Shown: one piece after another, positions 43,397 to 52,390 of the stretch
Layout: every line of letters starts with the position of its first letter
Position numbering within the stretch: the stretch's first letter is position 1
Assembly (NCBI GenBank): GCA_020736575.1
Contig: JAGPYM010000064.1
Span: 62,001 to 126,000, forward strand
Length of the DNA: 64,000 nt
Direction: 5' to 3'
Source: Thelonectria olida
Taxonomy: Eukaryota; Ascomycota; Sordariomycetes; Hypocreales; Nectriaceae
Notes under the pieces: model-generated
What the model was told of the DNA's origin: nothing
What the model saw: only the letters and a program-made list of their open reading frames with translations
Database searches by the model: none
Translations under genes and position numbers: made by a program

Positions 43397-43844
43397 AGAT
43401 CATTAGCTCACGGCATCTCTTGACACTCATTCAATCAGGTAGCGTCACTACCATCAGAGTGAACCCTAGGCATGAGAACCATACTTATAGGATACATGTG
43501 AACTAGCTGACATATGGAGGAGGCGGGGCGGGGTGAATGGTGTCTGTACGACTTTACGTTGATATCACGTTTAACTAGATGACAGCTACAGCCGTATTAG
43601 TGAGGTTCGGCTCTGCAGAAGCTCCAATCACATTGTTAGATCCGGAGACGCTAATTGTAGTGACGTGTCAATGTTTTACAATCGTCAGTTGTGAGTCGCC
43701 GAATCCGAATTTGCACCATGTCGTCTCCCCGTGGACGTGGACCCCGAGAACGTGGATCAGGGTTTCGCGGCGGTCCCTATCGGGGACCATCAATCGTACA
43801 ACAGCCCTTGTCAGTGATGTGGGGTCACCTGCTGTCGGTGTCGA

Positions 43845-44165
43845 AGACGCGGTACGTATTTCGAACACGGTGGAGCAGAAACTGGTAAGCTTATTGATTA
43901 AAGTCTTCATGATGCCTTGTACTCTTAATTATTGTTCTTATCGAGGCCATTTTGTGTGGGGAATGGCGGTGTGGCTTCTAGCTAGACCTCCCGGTCGTGT
44001 ATACCATATGGATCCGGGTACTCCTTTTGTGCCATCCGTTCACACCTTTGAGCATCGAACAGTCGGATAAGCGGTACGTATCTCGAACACACGATGGGGT
44101 GAATTCAACAGATAGTGGAGCCAAAGTTGGTGACCTTATTGATTGAGTCTTGATCTGATGTGTTC
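43845..44165 (+). repeat. Two-unit dispersed module, right-arm copy
   Basis: Unit one starts ACGCGGTACGTATTTCGAAC near 43848 and ends with GGTGGAGCAGAAACTGGT. Unit two starts GCGGTACGTATCTCGAAC near 44071. Both match the inverted module at 130-350. Just upstream (43718) an open frame starts MSSPRGRGPRERGSGFRGG. This is an RGG-type N-terminus that could belong to the same gene, but it stops after 56 residues. Confidence 0.7.
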
Positions 44166-44376
44166 TTAGTGTGAGGGTCTTTTACAGGCCACAACTGCTT
44201 GTAGTAGCATGAGCCACCTATATAAGTTTGTATGTGGAGTTGAGAATCGGGTCTCTAAGGGCGACGGGTGAACCCCGGGCCACAGCGTGGGTGCTTGATA
44301 AATGCCCGGCTTCATAATTGCTGAAAATTCTCCTTACTTTCCTTTCAACCAACATTATCGTTAGTGAAGATTCACG

Positions 44377-44829
44377 ATGAACACCAACCGTGATCACACT
44401 TCGGTGACTTTCCCCAAAGAAGAGGCTTCCAGACCAGCTCTTTACAATATCCCCGCAGTAAACAACTCGCACCTTCAAGCCACGACATCAAAGCGCCGCA
44501 AGAACCTCCGCGCCCGGCGCGACCGTCAGCTCCAACAAGCCGTTTCCACACTCGCACCACCATGTCCTTCCGCCCAGGCTGTCAAGACGGCACCTCCTAA
44601 AAGTTCGCCGGTGCTATCCACTCGGGGCACACTCATACGCGTCTGTGATGGCAAAGGCTTCAAGTATTATTTTCAGCCACATGGTCAGGATCGGAGCTTT
44701 GAACTCGGCGATCTAACAAAGTGCGACCATTGCTCGAATCGATGTATGCTAGGCCATCCAGACTCGACGCACGTATGCTCTCGTCAGGCTGAAGCAACCA
44801 CAACAGAGGATGGCGCTAGATGCACTTAG
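44377..44829 (+). CDS. Orphan family protein (basic N-terminus, YYFQ domain), copy 2
   Basis: ATG 44377 gives 150 residues. It is paralogous to the minus-strand gene at 4031-4501. SKRRKNLRARRDRQ is the basic patch. The conserved block is TLIRVCDGKGFKYYFQPHG with ELGDLTKCDHCSNRC. Beyond that, this copy has an extra cysteine/histidine-rich tail (CMLGHPDSTHVC) that the other lacks. CDHC plus later C and H residues could bind one zinc ion. The two copies are roughly 40 kb apart and in opposite orientation. No known family is recognised. Confidence 0.55.
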   Translation: MNTNRDHTSVTFPKEEASRPALYNIPAVNNSHLQATTSKRRKNLRARRDRQLQQAVSTLAPPCPSAQAVKTAPPKSSPVLSTRGTLIRVCDGKGFKYYFQPHGQDRSFELGDLTKCDHCSNRCMLGHPDSTHVCSRQAEATTTEDGARCT

Positions 44830-45129
44830 AACTCTCGAACTACCGCTTCGGCGCCACCCGGCCATCGCAGACATGGTGCACCCTATAGACTGGACATTTG
44901 GAGAGTCAGATTTGATATTCGGACGCGTGTATTATTTCACGGTGACTCGCCCCGCGGCATCTGGCCTTTTGAGCTCAATAGCGCTATTGGCTTCCATAAT
45001 CACCGTGGTGCAAGGACGGGGAATAAAGGGCACATCTCCTCGAGGAAATGTAGCTTGTGGCTTTGTAGGAGGGTTTTGGATATACTCGAGGCTAGATCGG
45101 GGATGAACACAGAATTGATTGGGTGTGTC
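44830..45129 (+). other. Unassigned open frame
   Basis: An open frame overlaps the end of the preceding gene and encodes VHPIDWTFGESDLIFGRVYYF and a hydrophobic stretch. It has no recognised domain and no independent support. Confidence 0.25.
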
Positions 45130-45330
45130 ACATTCAATAGCAGGTTAGATTGAAAGTCATAGGAAAGCTCTTAATTTCTTTGATCTAACGAGTGGCTTGG
45201 AGCCCTATTTCTATCTGTTCAGTGGTGCCTAACTAGAGGGTTGTTACAGGCGCTGAGACGGCTCTCTGACCGGGAGTTCGGACATCCGGCTAGCCGGTCT
45301 GATCTTGACAGGGTGCTTGATCAGCCGGAT
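45130..45330 (+). pseudogene. Exon remnant shared with the Ulp1-like gene
   Basis: The DNA here closely matches the minus-strand exon at 39440-39660. Both encode SGLEPY-[VF]-YLFS, then GSL-[IT]-GSSD and RLA-x-LILT. This copy has frame breaks and an in-frame stop and ends at about 45330. It is a decayed duplicate of the 5' part of the gene that Copia interrupted. Confidence 0.65.
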
Positions 45331-46147
45331 AAGGTGAAAGAATTTGCCTACCTAGGTGATCGAACCTAGCAGTCTCGGAACAAGACGCGGAGATCGAAAA
45401 TTACTATGTACATAACAAGGCAGACGAACAAAGCAGGCTTACCGTGTAGCTGAATCGCTATAGCTACCTCACGTATACATATATAACATAATGAAGCGTA
45501 CCTCGGTAACAAATGACCAGGCGATGCACTCTACCCTTTGTCAACCCTTTAAAAATTTCTTGGCTCTCGACACCTATTCGCGGTTTGCAAGCGGGTGGAC
45601 TTCCCAGGCTAAGCGACCACATAAAGCCTCTCGGCGAGGGGGCCATCGGATCACTAAGAGCGTCAAGGAGTGCAAAAGTTCAGCTTCTCACGTGAATGGA
45701 TGTAGCTTATTGCGCGTTTTTATCAAACGTCCTAAGAATAAAACAGGCGGCCCCATTTTCGTTCTTAAAATGAGTAGAAATGTAAAAACTGCGATTGGTT
45801 TAAAAACCCAAAACGGGACCTGCTTCTCTTTTTTACGTTTGAGGAGGCTAAGAGACATCATATTATTCGGTGAAGAACCAGGATACTGTATCACATTCAT
45901 AACGTGGGTGATAAAGTATCTGAGCTGACATTACCCCCGAGTTCTTCAGGCGTATTGGAAGCGTAAATGGGAAGCTTTATGTACAGTGTATATTGTATTA
46001 AAACGGAGGAGCAAAGGTGATATATGCGCCGGTGTTGGCTGAAGGCACGCAACGAGCGGCCGTTAGCTTCTGCATGCAAAGGGATTGATCGACTATATAT
46101 AAGATGTGGAGCACGCAAAGAATCGGCAGATCTGCCTGCCATCAACA
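45331..46147. other. Intergenic
   Basis: An open frame at 45491-45928 lacks any domain and overlaps an opposite-strand frame. No gene is supported. Confidence 0.4.
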
Positions 46148-46981
46148 ATGAATTTGGTAATCTTCTTTTTGCAAATATCTCTCGCTAGTAGCACCTGCAC
46201 CAAGACATACGGTCTTTGGGTTCCTGAAAAAGGCCAGACATTTTTTATGGCGGTTGATGCGATTGATCAGGTCGGGGATACGGAAATTCAAAGCCTCAAC
46301 CCGGGGATCAACATTGAAGATATTGAAGTTCGCAAGACGTACACCTTGCCTCATAAAAGTGCAATCTCGCCGGCTGATTGGTCCAACGATTGCCCTCCTT
46401 ACCTTCTGCTGAACGCACAAACGACAAGTGAGGCAGGTACACTAGCTACTGCTACGGAAAGCGGAGGAAGTACCAACACAACATTATATACTAGCCTTGT
46501 GAACCGGGATAAACCAACCACTGAAACTGTCGCATCCACCGCATCTTCTAATGATGAAACTCCAACTAGTCATAATACAGAAAATTCAGAGAGAGGTGCG
46601 TCTACTAACCCGGTAACAGCAACGACTACGATAAGGACGGATGCTACAAAAACTACTTCCAGAGAATCCACTACGTCAACATCTTCTATTACATGTTGGG
46701 ACGGGGGAAATGTATTCAGCTGGGGCAAGTCCTTAAGGGATGACAATTCGATCAGATTTTGTGGTACCCAGAAGGAGCATGTTATTGGAGAGGATGGCTG
46801 GTGGCGGGAATATTATTACCTTGATGGAACTTCCGAATCTCAGCAATTTGAAGTTCGGTGGATTCCAGGCTGCCAAGGAGACCCTGAGGCCGTCACAGGC
46901 AATGAAAAGTGTAATTCATCTCTAAGGGGAATTGGAGAGAAATGTAAGAGGCCCCAGATACTTTCGAGAATGTTAAACTAA
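46148..46981 (+). CDS. Secreted LysM-like protein, possible effector
   Basis: The frame is open from 46106, but ATG 46148 gives a clean signal peptide (MNLVIFFLQISLASS) and is preferred, giving 277 residues. After cleavage, YGLWVPEKGQTFFMAVDAI with IQSLNPGINIEDIEVRKTY and TLPHK has the spacing of a divergent LysM carbohydrate-binding module. A Ser/Thr-rich, probably O-glycosylated linker of about 90 residues follows. The C-terminal domain has CWDGGNVFSWGKSL, RFCGTQ and several further cysteines, typical of a disulfide-bonded secreted fold. LysM proteins of fungi bind chitin and can mask it from hosts. That role is inferred from the fold resemblance only. No decay is visible. Confidence 0.65.
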   Translation: MNLVIFFLQISLASSTCTKTYGLWVPEKGQTFFMAVDAIDQVGDTEIQSLNPGINIEDIEVRKTYTLPHKSAISPADWSNDCPPYLLLNAQTTSEAGTLATATESGGSTNTTLYTSLVNRDKPTTETVASTASSNDETPTSHNTENSERGASTNPVTATTTIRTDATKTTSRESTTSTSSITCWDGGNVFSWGKSLRDDNSIRFCGTQKEHVIGEDGWWREYYYLDGTSESQQFEVRWIPGCQGDPEAVTGNEKCNSSLRGIGEKCKRPQILSRMLN

Positions 46982-47424
46982 TGGAACAAACCAAATAAAC
47001 ATAGGCCCGCGTGGCGGTTATACAGACATTGGCTGCCTACGATATATGACCTGGTCACAAGATGGCATCACGATGAACATTTAGGTCTTACGAACCCTAT
47101 TCCCAGAATAACCTGGGTAATCTTACAATAGGAGAGGCAACCAGTCGCGGTTTGTGCAAAGGAGCCTTGAGGAACGAAGAATGGCTGTTGGCTAAATGGA
47201 GGTTTTCAAGTGCTTTTATAGCATTGATGGCCATGAGCCTACTAATGAGATTTTCAAAAGTGCTATTCAAAAGCTTACGTGAGAGCGTCCCTGTATATAT
47301 GTATGTATGTATGTATATTTTTCGTTCGGGAGGCCGTAAGGCAGTAAAGTCCCCTGTTGGGGGAAAGGACGTGCTAAGCTAGGATCTCTAATACTACGTA
47401 ATGGCGAAGAGGAAGTGAGTTGAG
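46982..47424. other. Intergenic with a (GTAT)n microsatellite
   Basis: A GTAT run of about five units lies at 47295-47317. No gene is supported. Confidence 0.5.
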
Positions 47425-48018
47425 CTAAGTCATTCGCAACGCGAAATTAAAACTTCCCCATCTTCTTCTTCTTCTGTAAAATGCGAAACAGACCACTATC
47501 CAGCATATCATCAGCTCGAGGGCGCATTGTGTCGAGCCTGTTACCGTCAGCGAGATAACCTGGCGCGGCTGGGAAAATAGCAGCCGCAAAACCTTACCTA
47601 CTATGTGGCACATTCTCGACCCATTCTTAGCGTAGTGAGTGAAGACTGACGGAAGATGTCCCGGTACATCCGAACCCAATAGCACAAGGGAAGCTGCCCA
47701 GTCACCAACTAGTTGCGGGAGACTGGGCGTTTTTTTATCTTTCCCAACACGTACACGACCTGCTAGGGCTTTGTTACACCTGGGCAGGCGCTGTACACCT
47801 CTCCATATGGCTCCATTGGGATCTCTCGGTTGCCATCCAATAAACGGAGATGGCATTCTTTCTAGATGGAAATCTAAGCGTAAAGGACTAGTTCTGCAGA
47901 AGAAGTCTACTTCCTTCCCTCGGTCGTTGTAGTAACCTTCCGTTATTGTTCGCGTTTCTCTAACAATGACTGGCCATGGTACCGATACCGGACGTGTTGT
48001 CGAGTTATCATTGAGCAA
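47425..48018 (-). CDS. Hypothetical ORF, start uncertain
   Basis: The open frame is 197 codons, but it has no ATG at its beginning. The first in-frame Met is near codon 55. The first part reads WPVIVRETRTITEGYYNDRG and DPNGAIWRGVQRLPRCNK, which looks protein-like. The C-terminal end is a hydrophobic segment followed by a polyarginine run. An upstream exon may be missing, or only part of the frame may be coding. No family is recognised. Confidence 0.25.
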   Translation of the reverse strand: MLNDNSTTRPVSVPWPVIVRETRTITEGYYNDRGKEVDFFCRTSPLRLDFHLERMPSPFIGWQPRDPNGAIWRGVQRLPRCNKALAGRVRVGKDKKTPSLPQLVGDWAASLVLLGSDVPGHLPSVFTHYAKNGSRMCHIVGKVLRLLFSQPRQVISLTVTGSTQCALELMICWIVVCFAFYRRRRRWGSFNFALRMT

Positions 48019-48462
48019 GTTTCGAAAACTGGAGAATCTGGGCTTGTACAGTGTAACGCAAGATTAGTTTCACAATATTCCCAGTTTCGGGCTTACTATA
48101 GCCCACAAGCCCACGAACTTCAAATTACCGGCCACTTCACGTTTTGATCGCCGGCTGACTTATGTCTGGGTCGCCCATATCAATTTCCCATATTAAGTTA
48201 ATGGCCGGGAAGCCACCAGTGCGGCCCGTAAGTTCCGGATGTCCTTGCCAAAGAATCGAGCTCACCGCTAGATGGTTTTGCTGATGTGGCGCCATCTCGC
48301 GGGATGCTTGCCTAGCAGTTCGGTTCGGCTTAGGTTATGTTTGTCCTTAACTTAATTTTCATAGCCGGCAGCTCTGTCCGGGTAACAGTAGCTGCAACCA
48401 GCCGGTGTGTCCATCTTAGGCCGTCCGGGGCTTTTTTTCCCTCGCTTTGTAATATGTTGCAG
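48019..48462. other. Intergenic
   Basis: CCACCAGTGCGG occurs at about 48211 and again in the repeat at 48463-48540. No gene is supported. Confidence 0.4.
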
Positions 48463-48540
48463 CATTACCTGCTGAGGCAAGAGGGGGTGCGCACTCCACC
48501 AGTGCGGTGGCTAATAGTGGCTTATAGCCCGAATGTGACA
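48463..48540 (+). repeat. Palindromic dispersed repeat, copy 3
   Basis: It contains the hairpin CGCACTCCACCAGTGCG, then GTGG-CTAAT and the palindromic GGCTAATAGTGGCTTATAGC. It matches 41002-41076 (inverted) along its length and 27237-27275 in its first part. Confidence 0.75.
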
Positions 48541-48662
48541 CAGTATATTAGTATTTACTTCTTCCATTCTTACCAATTCTGAGCTATAAATACTTAGCCA
48601 GTTCTTAGTTCTGTCTATTGAGATGCAACGTTTCTAGGCAGGTTCTATATGCGATACCGGAG

Positions 48663-49204
48663 ATGAACAAGCTGATTGAACATTGGAAGCAGCGGGATTC
48701 ACTGGACTGCTTCGAGTGGTTGGAGTTCAAAGGATTTTATTACGAATGGCCTTCGGCTGAATTGCATATACAATTCTGTCAGCTATTGCAGCAGCCTTTC
48801 AAACAGTATGATTCAATTAGGAGATTCCTACCTGAAGTCATGCGGGATTGGCGAGAGGTACCGGCCTGGAAGGAAGTCATGTCATTGAAAGAAGACTTCG
48901 ATGAAAAGTTTGATGAGGATAACACACGATTTGGCATGGATAATGATGAGACCAAGAGGAATTTTGTCATTATTTTTTTTATCCTACTGAGACGATGTAG
49001 GGATGTGAGTACTTGAATCAAAGGAAAAGAAGCATGTAGCTCACGTGATTTTAGACGCCGGGTCGCAACCGTAGCGTTTCCCTTCGTGATACTGCTCATC
49101 TGCCAACCTGGTATGAGGATATTGTCCAAAAGTACTTTGAAATAGAAAGAACAGAATTGGTCGAGAAAGAGTATCAATTACGGGCATGGCTTGCCGCCGA
49201 TTGA
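48663..49204 (+). CDS. Hypothetical two-exon protein, 163 residues
   Basis: Exon 1 (48663-49004) and exon 2 (49055-49204) join in phase across a 50-bp GTGAGT...TTTTAG intron. The product is highly charged and helical: MNKLIEHWKQRDSLDCFEWL, then an acidic stretch (SLKEDFDEKFDEDNTRFGMD), and a C-terminus TWYEDIVQKYFEIERTEL. A poly-T run in exon 1 encodes a short hydrophobic patch (FVIIFFILL). A TTCTAG acceptor lies 26 bp before the ATG, so an upstream exon may exist. I do not recognise the family. Confidence 0.5.
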
Positions 49205-49757
49205 CGAGTAACGTCCGTCTTACCCCATTTAACCGCTATCGGCTCTTGAAAGTTATATTTATTATCCATGCGATATGACACTACATGTGGTTCCTCCGAT
49301 CTGCTACAGTGACCAGTATCTAACTACTTTGAATCGACATTGCTTAATTACGTCCCCATGGCATTCCTCACTTTCACCGAAAGTAGTGACTAGACTAAAA
49401 AGCCTGACTTTTTTAATTAAATTTGAATTATCTATAACTAAATGAGCTATGTACTTAATAACAAATATACTAAAACAAAGCTATATAATGATATTATAAG
49501 GAATATCAAAAAAAAATACTAAATATATTTAATTTTCCACTTAACAAAATAATATTAAAATTAAAAGTGAATTTTTTATTACTCACCAGTCGCCTTAGTG
49601 ACTGGACTTAAGTCACTAGTTAGTGACTGAGTTCTCTTATGGCGAGGCCCAGAGGGAGGACAGTTTTATCGTACGTGACGGATTAACCTCGGGCACCCTT
49701 ACTATACTATAGGGAAACACTACACCTAGATATTAGGCTTCCGTTCAAAGTCCAAAA
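49205..49757. other. AT-rich insert of about 245 bp, MITE-like
   Basis: Between 49386 and 49632 the sequence is very AT-rich. It is bordered by GTGACTAG-type motifs on the left and several palindromic AGTGACT/AGTCACT motifs on the right. It may be a miniature inverted-repeat element or a RIP-mutated fragment. No target duplication could be defined and no gene is present. Confidence 0.35.
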
Positions 49758-50103
49758 AGGGGATAGTTTTATTGGGGTTGCCTCACGTGATGACCACACT
49801 GCAGAATAGGCTCCCCCGCCATGGAGGGCTCATTGAGGGGTTCTTCCCCTCCTACAACTGCCTCACGGGAGTCAATTGCTCGCCTCTGCAAGTAGCTCGT
49901 CATCTCTCACGCAGTCAAGCCTCGATTCTTCCCTCCCACCTTCCCTCTGTATATACAGACACTTGCCTCCCTACAGGGGAGCGCGGACGGGGCTCTCTCT
50001 GACGCTACGGTGTAACGCGTTTACGCATAAGACCACAGCGACAGGTGACCCGTTACGGCCAAACCACATACACTCTGTCCCTCTTGACTGCGTGAGGTCA
50101 CCA
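49758..50103 (+). repeat. Unsplit copy of the repeat that hosts the LINE
   Basis: About 345 bp matches 4657-4738 plus 10742-11022. It contains TATA-like TGTATATA, CTACAGGGGAGCGCGGACGGG and ends GACTGCGTGAGGTCACCA. The left TTGCCTCACGTGA and the right CGTGAGGTCA are imperfect inverted repeats. No target duplication was found. It may be a solo LTR, a MITE or another short element. The region matching the LINE target differs by a short insertion here. Confidence 0.8.
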
Positions 50104-50235
50104 ATAAGGCTCAAGAAAAAAATTGAAAACAAATCGAGGACAAGCCAAGCGAACAGACCATATTGATACATTCTTCGCTGGATGTCCTGATTTTGACTAT
50201 GATCCTCAGCACCAATATAAACAGAATTCAATCGA

Positions 50236-50691
50236 ATGTGTGATGGTTTTGACTGGGATGAGCATGATTATGAGATGCGGGAGGCAAGGCGGAATTCTCA
50301 AGAGGCAATGGTGAAGCAGTTTAACGACATCTACGGAACAGACGCAGATGATCCCCATTCATGGCAGAAGCTTTGCCATGTGTTGAATATTGAGCCGGCT
50401 CCTACACATTTGGAGAAGTGTCGCGGGGTGAGAACCACTGTGTTTGTCTTTATTCGGTCCGTGATTAATGATAGTCAGTGAGTCCGTCAGACACATGTTA
50501 ACCTTGTAGATCTCGTGGACACTCCACGAACTGGAGCACCAGTGAAGGTGTCTCCAACTCTTGAGACGTTACAAGTCTACACAGTCGAAAGTGAGAAATT
50601 ATTCCTATTAGATGAGGCATATGCTGGCGGTTTGCTGCGATTCTGCTTCGAGAAATTCTTACAATGCCAAAATTGGAGGAAAAGTGGATGA
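50236..50691 (+). CDS. Small two-exon fungal protein, 130 residues
   Basis: Exon 1 (50236-50427) starts MCDGFDWDEHDYEMREAR. It joins in phase to exon 2 (50491-50691) across a 63-bp GTGAGA...CGTCAG intron. The joined product reads MVKQFNDIYGTDADDPHSWQ, LCHVLNIEPAPTHLEKCRG, then THVNLVDLVDTPRTG and YTVESEKLFLLDEAYAGGLL. The pattern FN-x-x-YGTD-x-D-x-x-SW-x-x-LC, followed by HVNLVDLVD and a C-terminal AYAGG, is one I associate with a small conserved protein of filamentous fungi with no known function. The frame is intact. It directly follows the 345-bp repeat. Confidence 0.6.
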
Positions 50692-51089
50692 AGTACTGTC
50701 TTGAGGAGATTCAAGCGATCTTGTATCAGCCACAAGCATTGCCATGGCTCCAAATTTTCCCGGCCCATATAAGCAGTACAAGCAGACTCCGTAGAGAATG
50801 CATCCTCATCGGAATATGGCTTCCTCAAATGAAACGTAAACGAAGTCACCGCCATATCTTCCACTAGCGACGAGATCAAGTCACCGATGAATCCGGGGCC
50901 CATCGGTCATCATCCGAGTTATCCTTTAGAGCCGTTTTGATGCTTGCCCGAATTCAACTTGCTCGCTTATCTTATGATTGGACCCATGGGGACTCGACCA
51001 CCGTGATCCCTTTGATGGGGCTAGTCATTCTAGACAAGCGTGGGGATGCTGTATGGCATGGATATTCTCATACTTGGAGCGGGTGGGCT
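50692..51089. other. Intergenic
   Basis: Overlapping frames on both strands lack domains. The last part (from about 51050) continues the similarity of the minus-strand family copy to 3500-3530. Confidence 0.4.
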
Positions 51090-52017
51090 AGCTACACTGT
51101 ATGTCTGTCTGTCACAGCTGTCTCGCTTCTGGCTTGTACCGCGTTCAAGCGTTGCGTGATGCTCGTGAACACATCCAAACCGGCGTCAAATGTTCCTCTC
51201 ATCGCGAATTTATGCCAGTCGCGACTGCTCTCTTCGGCAGGGAATCAAGGAAGACACAGCTGGCCAGCGCTTATGGAAAAGATAGAAAAAGAAACGATCA
51301 CGTCTCTCAGAAAAGACAACCCGTGATTTCGACAATGATGAGTTCCAAAGGTTCATCGGATCAATTTAGATGATGTTATGGCACTCATATTTCCCCAGGT
51401 CCCAGACGAGATCCAAACTTTTCCTGTAAATATTCCCATACTTTATCTTGAACGCCTTGACGCGACATTCCCTCAAAACGAGGCTTGTAGTTGACTTTGC
51501 CGTGAGCGATGGGAATAGTCAGAGAACGCCTCGTTACAAACTCAGATCCTTCGCGCTGCCTGCGCATACAGAAATGGCCCTTTTCTGCGTCAAAAAACCC
51601 ATAAACCGTCGGTGAGGAGGATGACTTCTCGCACTCATGTATCGTACCTAGGACGACAAATATATTTCGAATCTCGAAGGGAACAGTCACTTTACGGGGA
51701 GACCTCAACCGCCGGCCGATTTCTGGGGGTGGGGGGCGGCGACGACGTCTCTCCGACGCACTTTGCCTTGGGCTTGGATTTGTGCGCCGGGGAGGATCGC
51801 TGGTTTGGCCAGTCAATCGATGAGTACGCCGGCTTCCTTTGCCAGCCGAAACCGCTGTCGTTTTCGGCGAGTGGCGTCGGCTGCTGCTGCTGTCGACAGT
51901 TGAAGCTCCATCTGTTCGGATGGCAGTCGTAGTCGTAGAACAGGGAATCGCCATAAACTCACGTGGCTTTGAGCCCAGAAAGATCACATCATCGTCGGAC
52001 TCGTCGGATGGCGACAT
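51090..52017 (-). pseudogene. MSPS orphan family, right-arm copy; frame lost near the middle
   Basis: ATG 52017 starts MSPSDESDDDVIFLGSKPRE, a SUMO-interacting-motif-like hydrophobic core after acidic residues. A basic, Arg/Pro-rich disordered region follows (QSASERRRRRPPPPEIGRRL). A more folded part then has IRNIFVVLGTIHECEK and VYGFFDAEKGHFCMRRQ. VQDKVWEYLQEKFGSRLGPG ends in a stop at 51385-51387. The left-arm copy reads on at this point as YECHHIIQL. This copy has one extra G, so the stop is probably a frameshift. Downstream to 51090, GTFDAGLDVFTSITQ is preserved in another frame. The gene may be a recent pseudogene or contain an unrecognised intron. Confidence 0.6.
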
Positions 52018-52097
52018 AACATGAGAAGCGGAATGCAGCTTTGTTCAAAGACGAAGGGAGAACGGAGAGAAATTGCAAGGCTTGCCATGCTCATGAG

Positions 52098-52390
52098 TGT
52101 TAAGACCCCACTAGTGATCTAACCGTTGGTTGCTAGGCGGTCAGTGACGGCAAAACCCTAGGCCCATAATTCCCTACCAATAACCACACACGAGGATATG
52201 CATGATGAACGGAATCTGTTCGACACAACCGACCTCCCTCGACAACCACAGTTACTTAATATATAGACACATTTATTGGCACATTAGATTATTGCTCAAA
52301 CCCCTAACGACCTGATTCATTGCCATAATTCATCTGCCAACATAAATCCTACGGCCTAGGTTCCACCTCGTTGGGAAATCAGTCGTTACA
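52098..52390. mobile_element. Diverged solo LTR related to the one at 55.9 kb
   Basis: It starts TGTTAAGACC and ends CAGTCGTTACA. It shares ordered blocks with 55933-56335: a TATATA(A/G)ACACATT(C/T)ATT block, GCACATTAGAT and CTGCCAACATAAA. Its flanks (ATGAG and CTAAG) are only partly alike, so the target duplication is eroded or the ends are slightly misplaced. No internal sequence follows. Confidence 0.6.

Noticed and set aside
43718..43888. Argonaute-like RGG N-terminus
   Set aside because: Only a short RG-rich stretch before a stop; no PAZ or PIWI sequence was seen nearby.
48490..48515. Helitron 3' end (hairpin followed by CTAA and T)
   Set aside because: The hairpin and CTAA-T pattern fit, but the similarity between the two copies continues past the supposed end, which a Helitron insertion would not do.
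49386..49632. Firm MITE call
   Set aside because: The end motifs are short and mixed with internal palindromes, and no target duplication could be defined.
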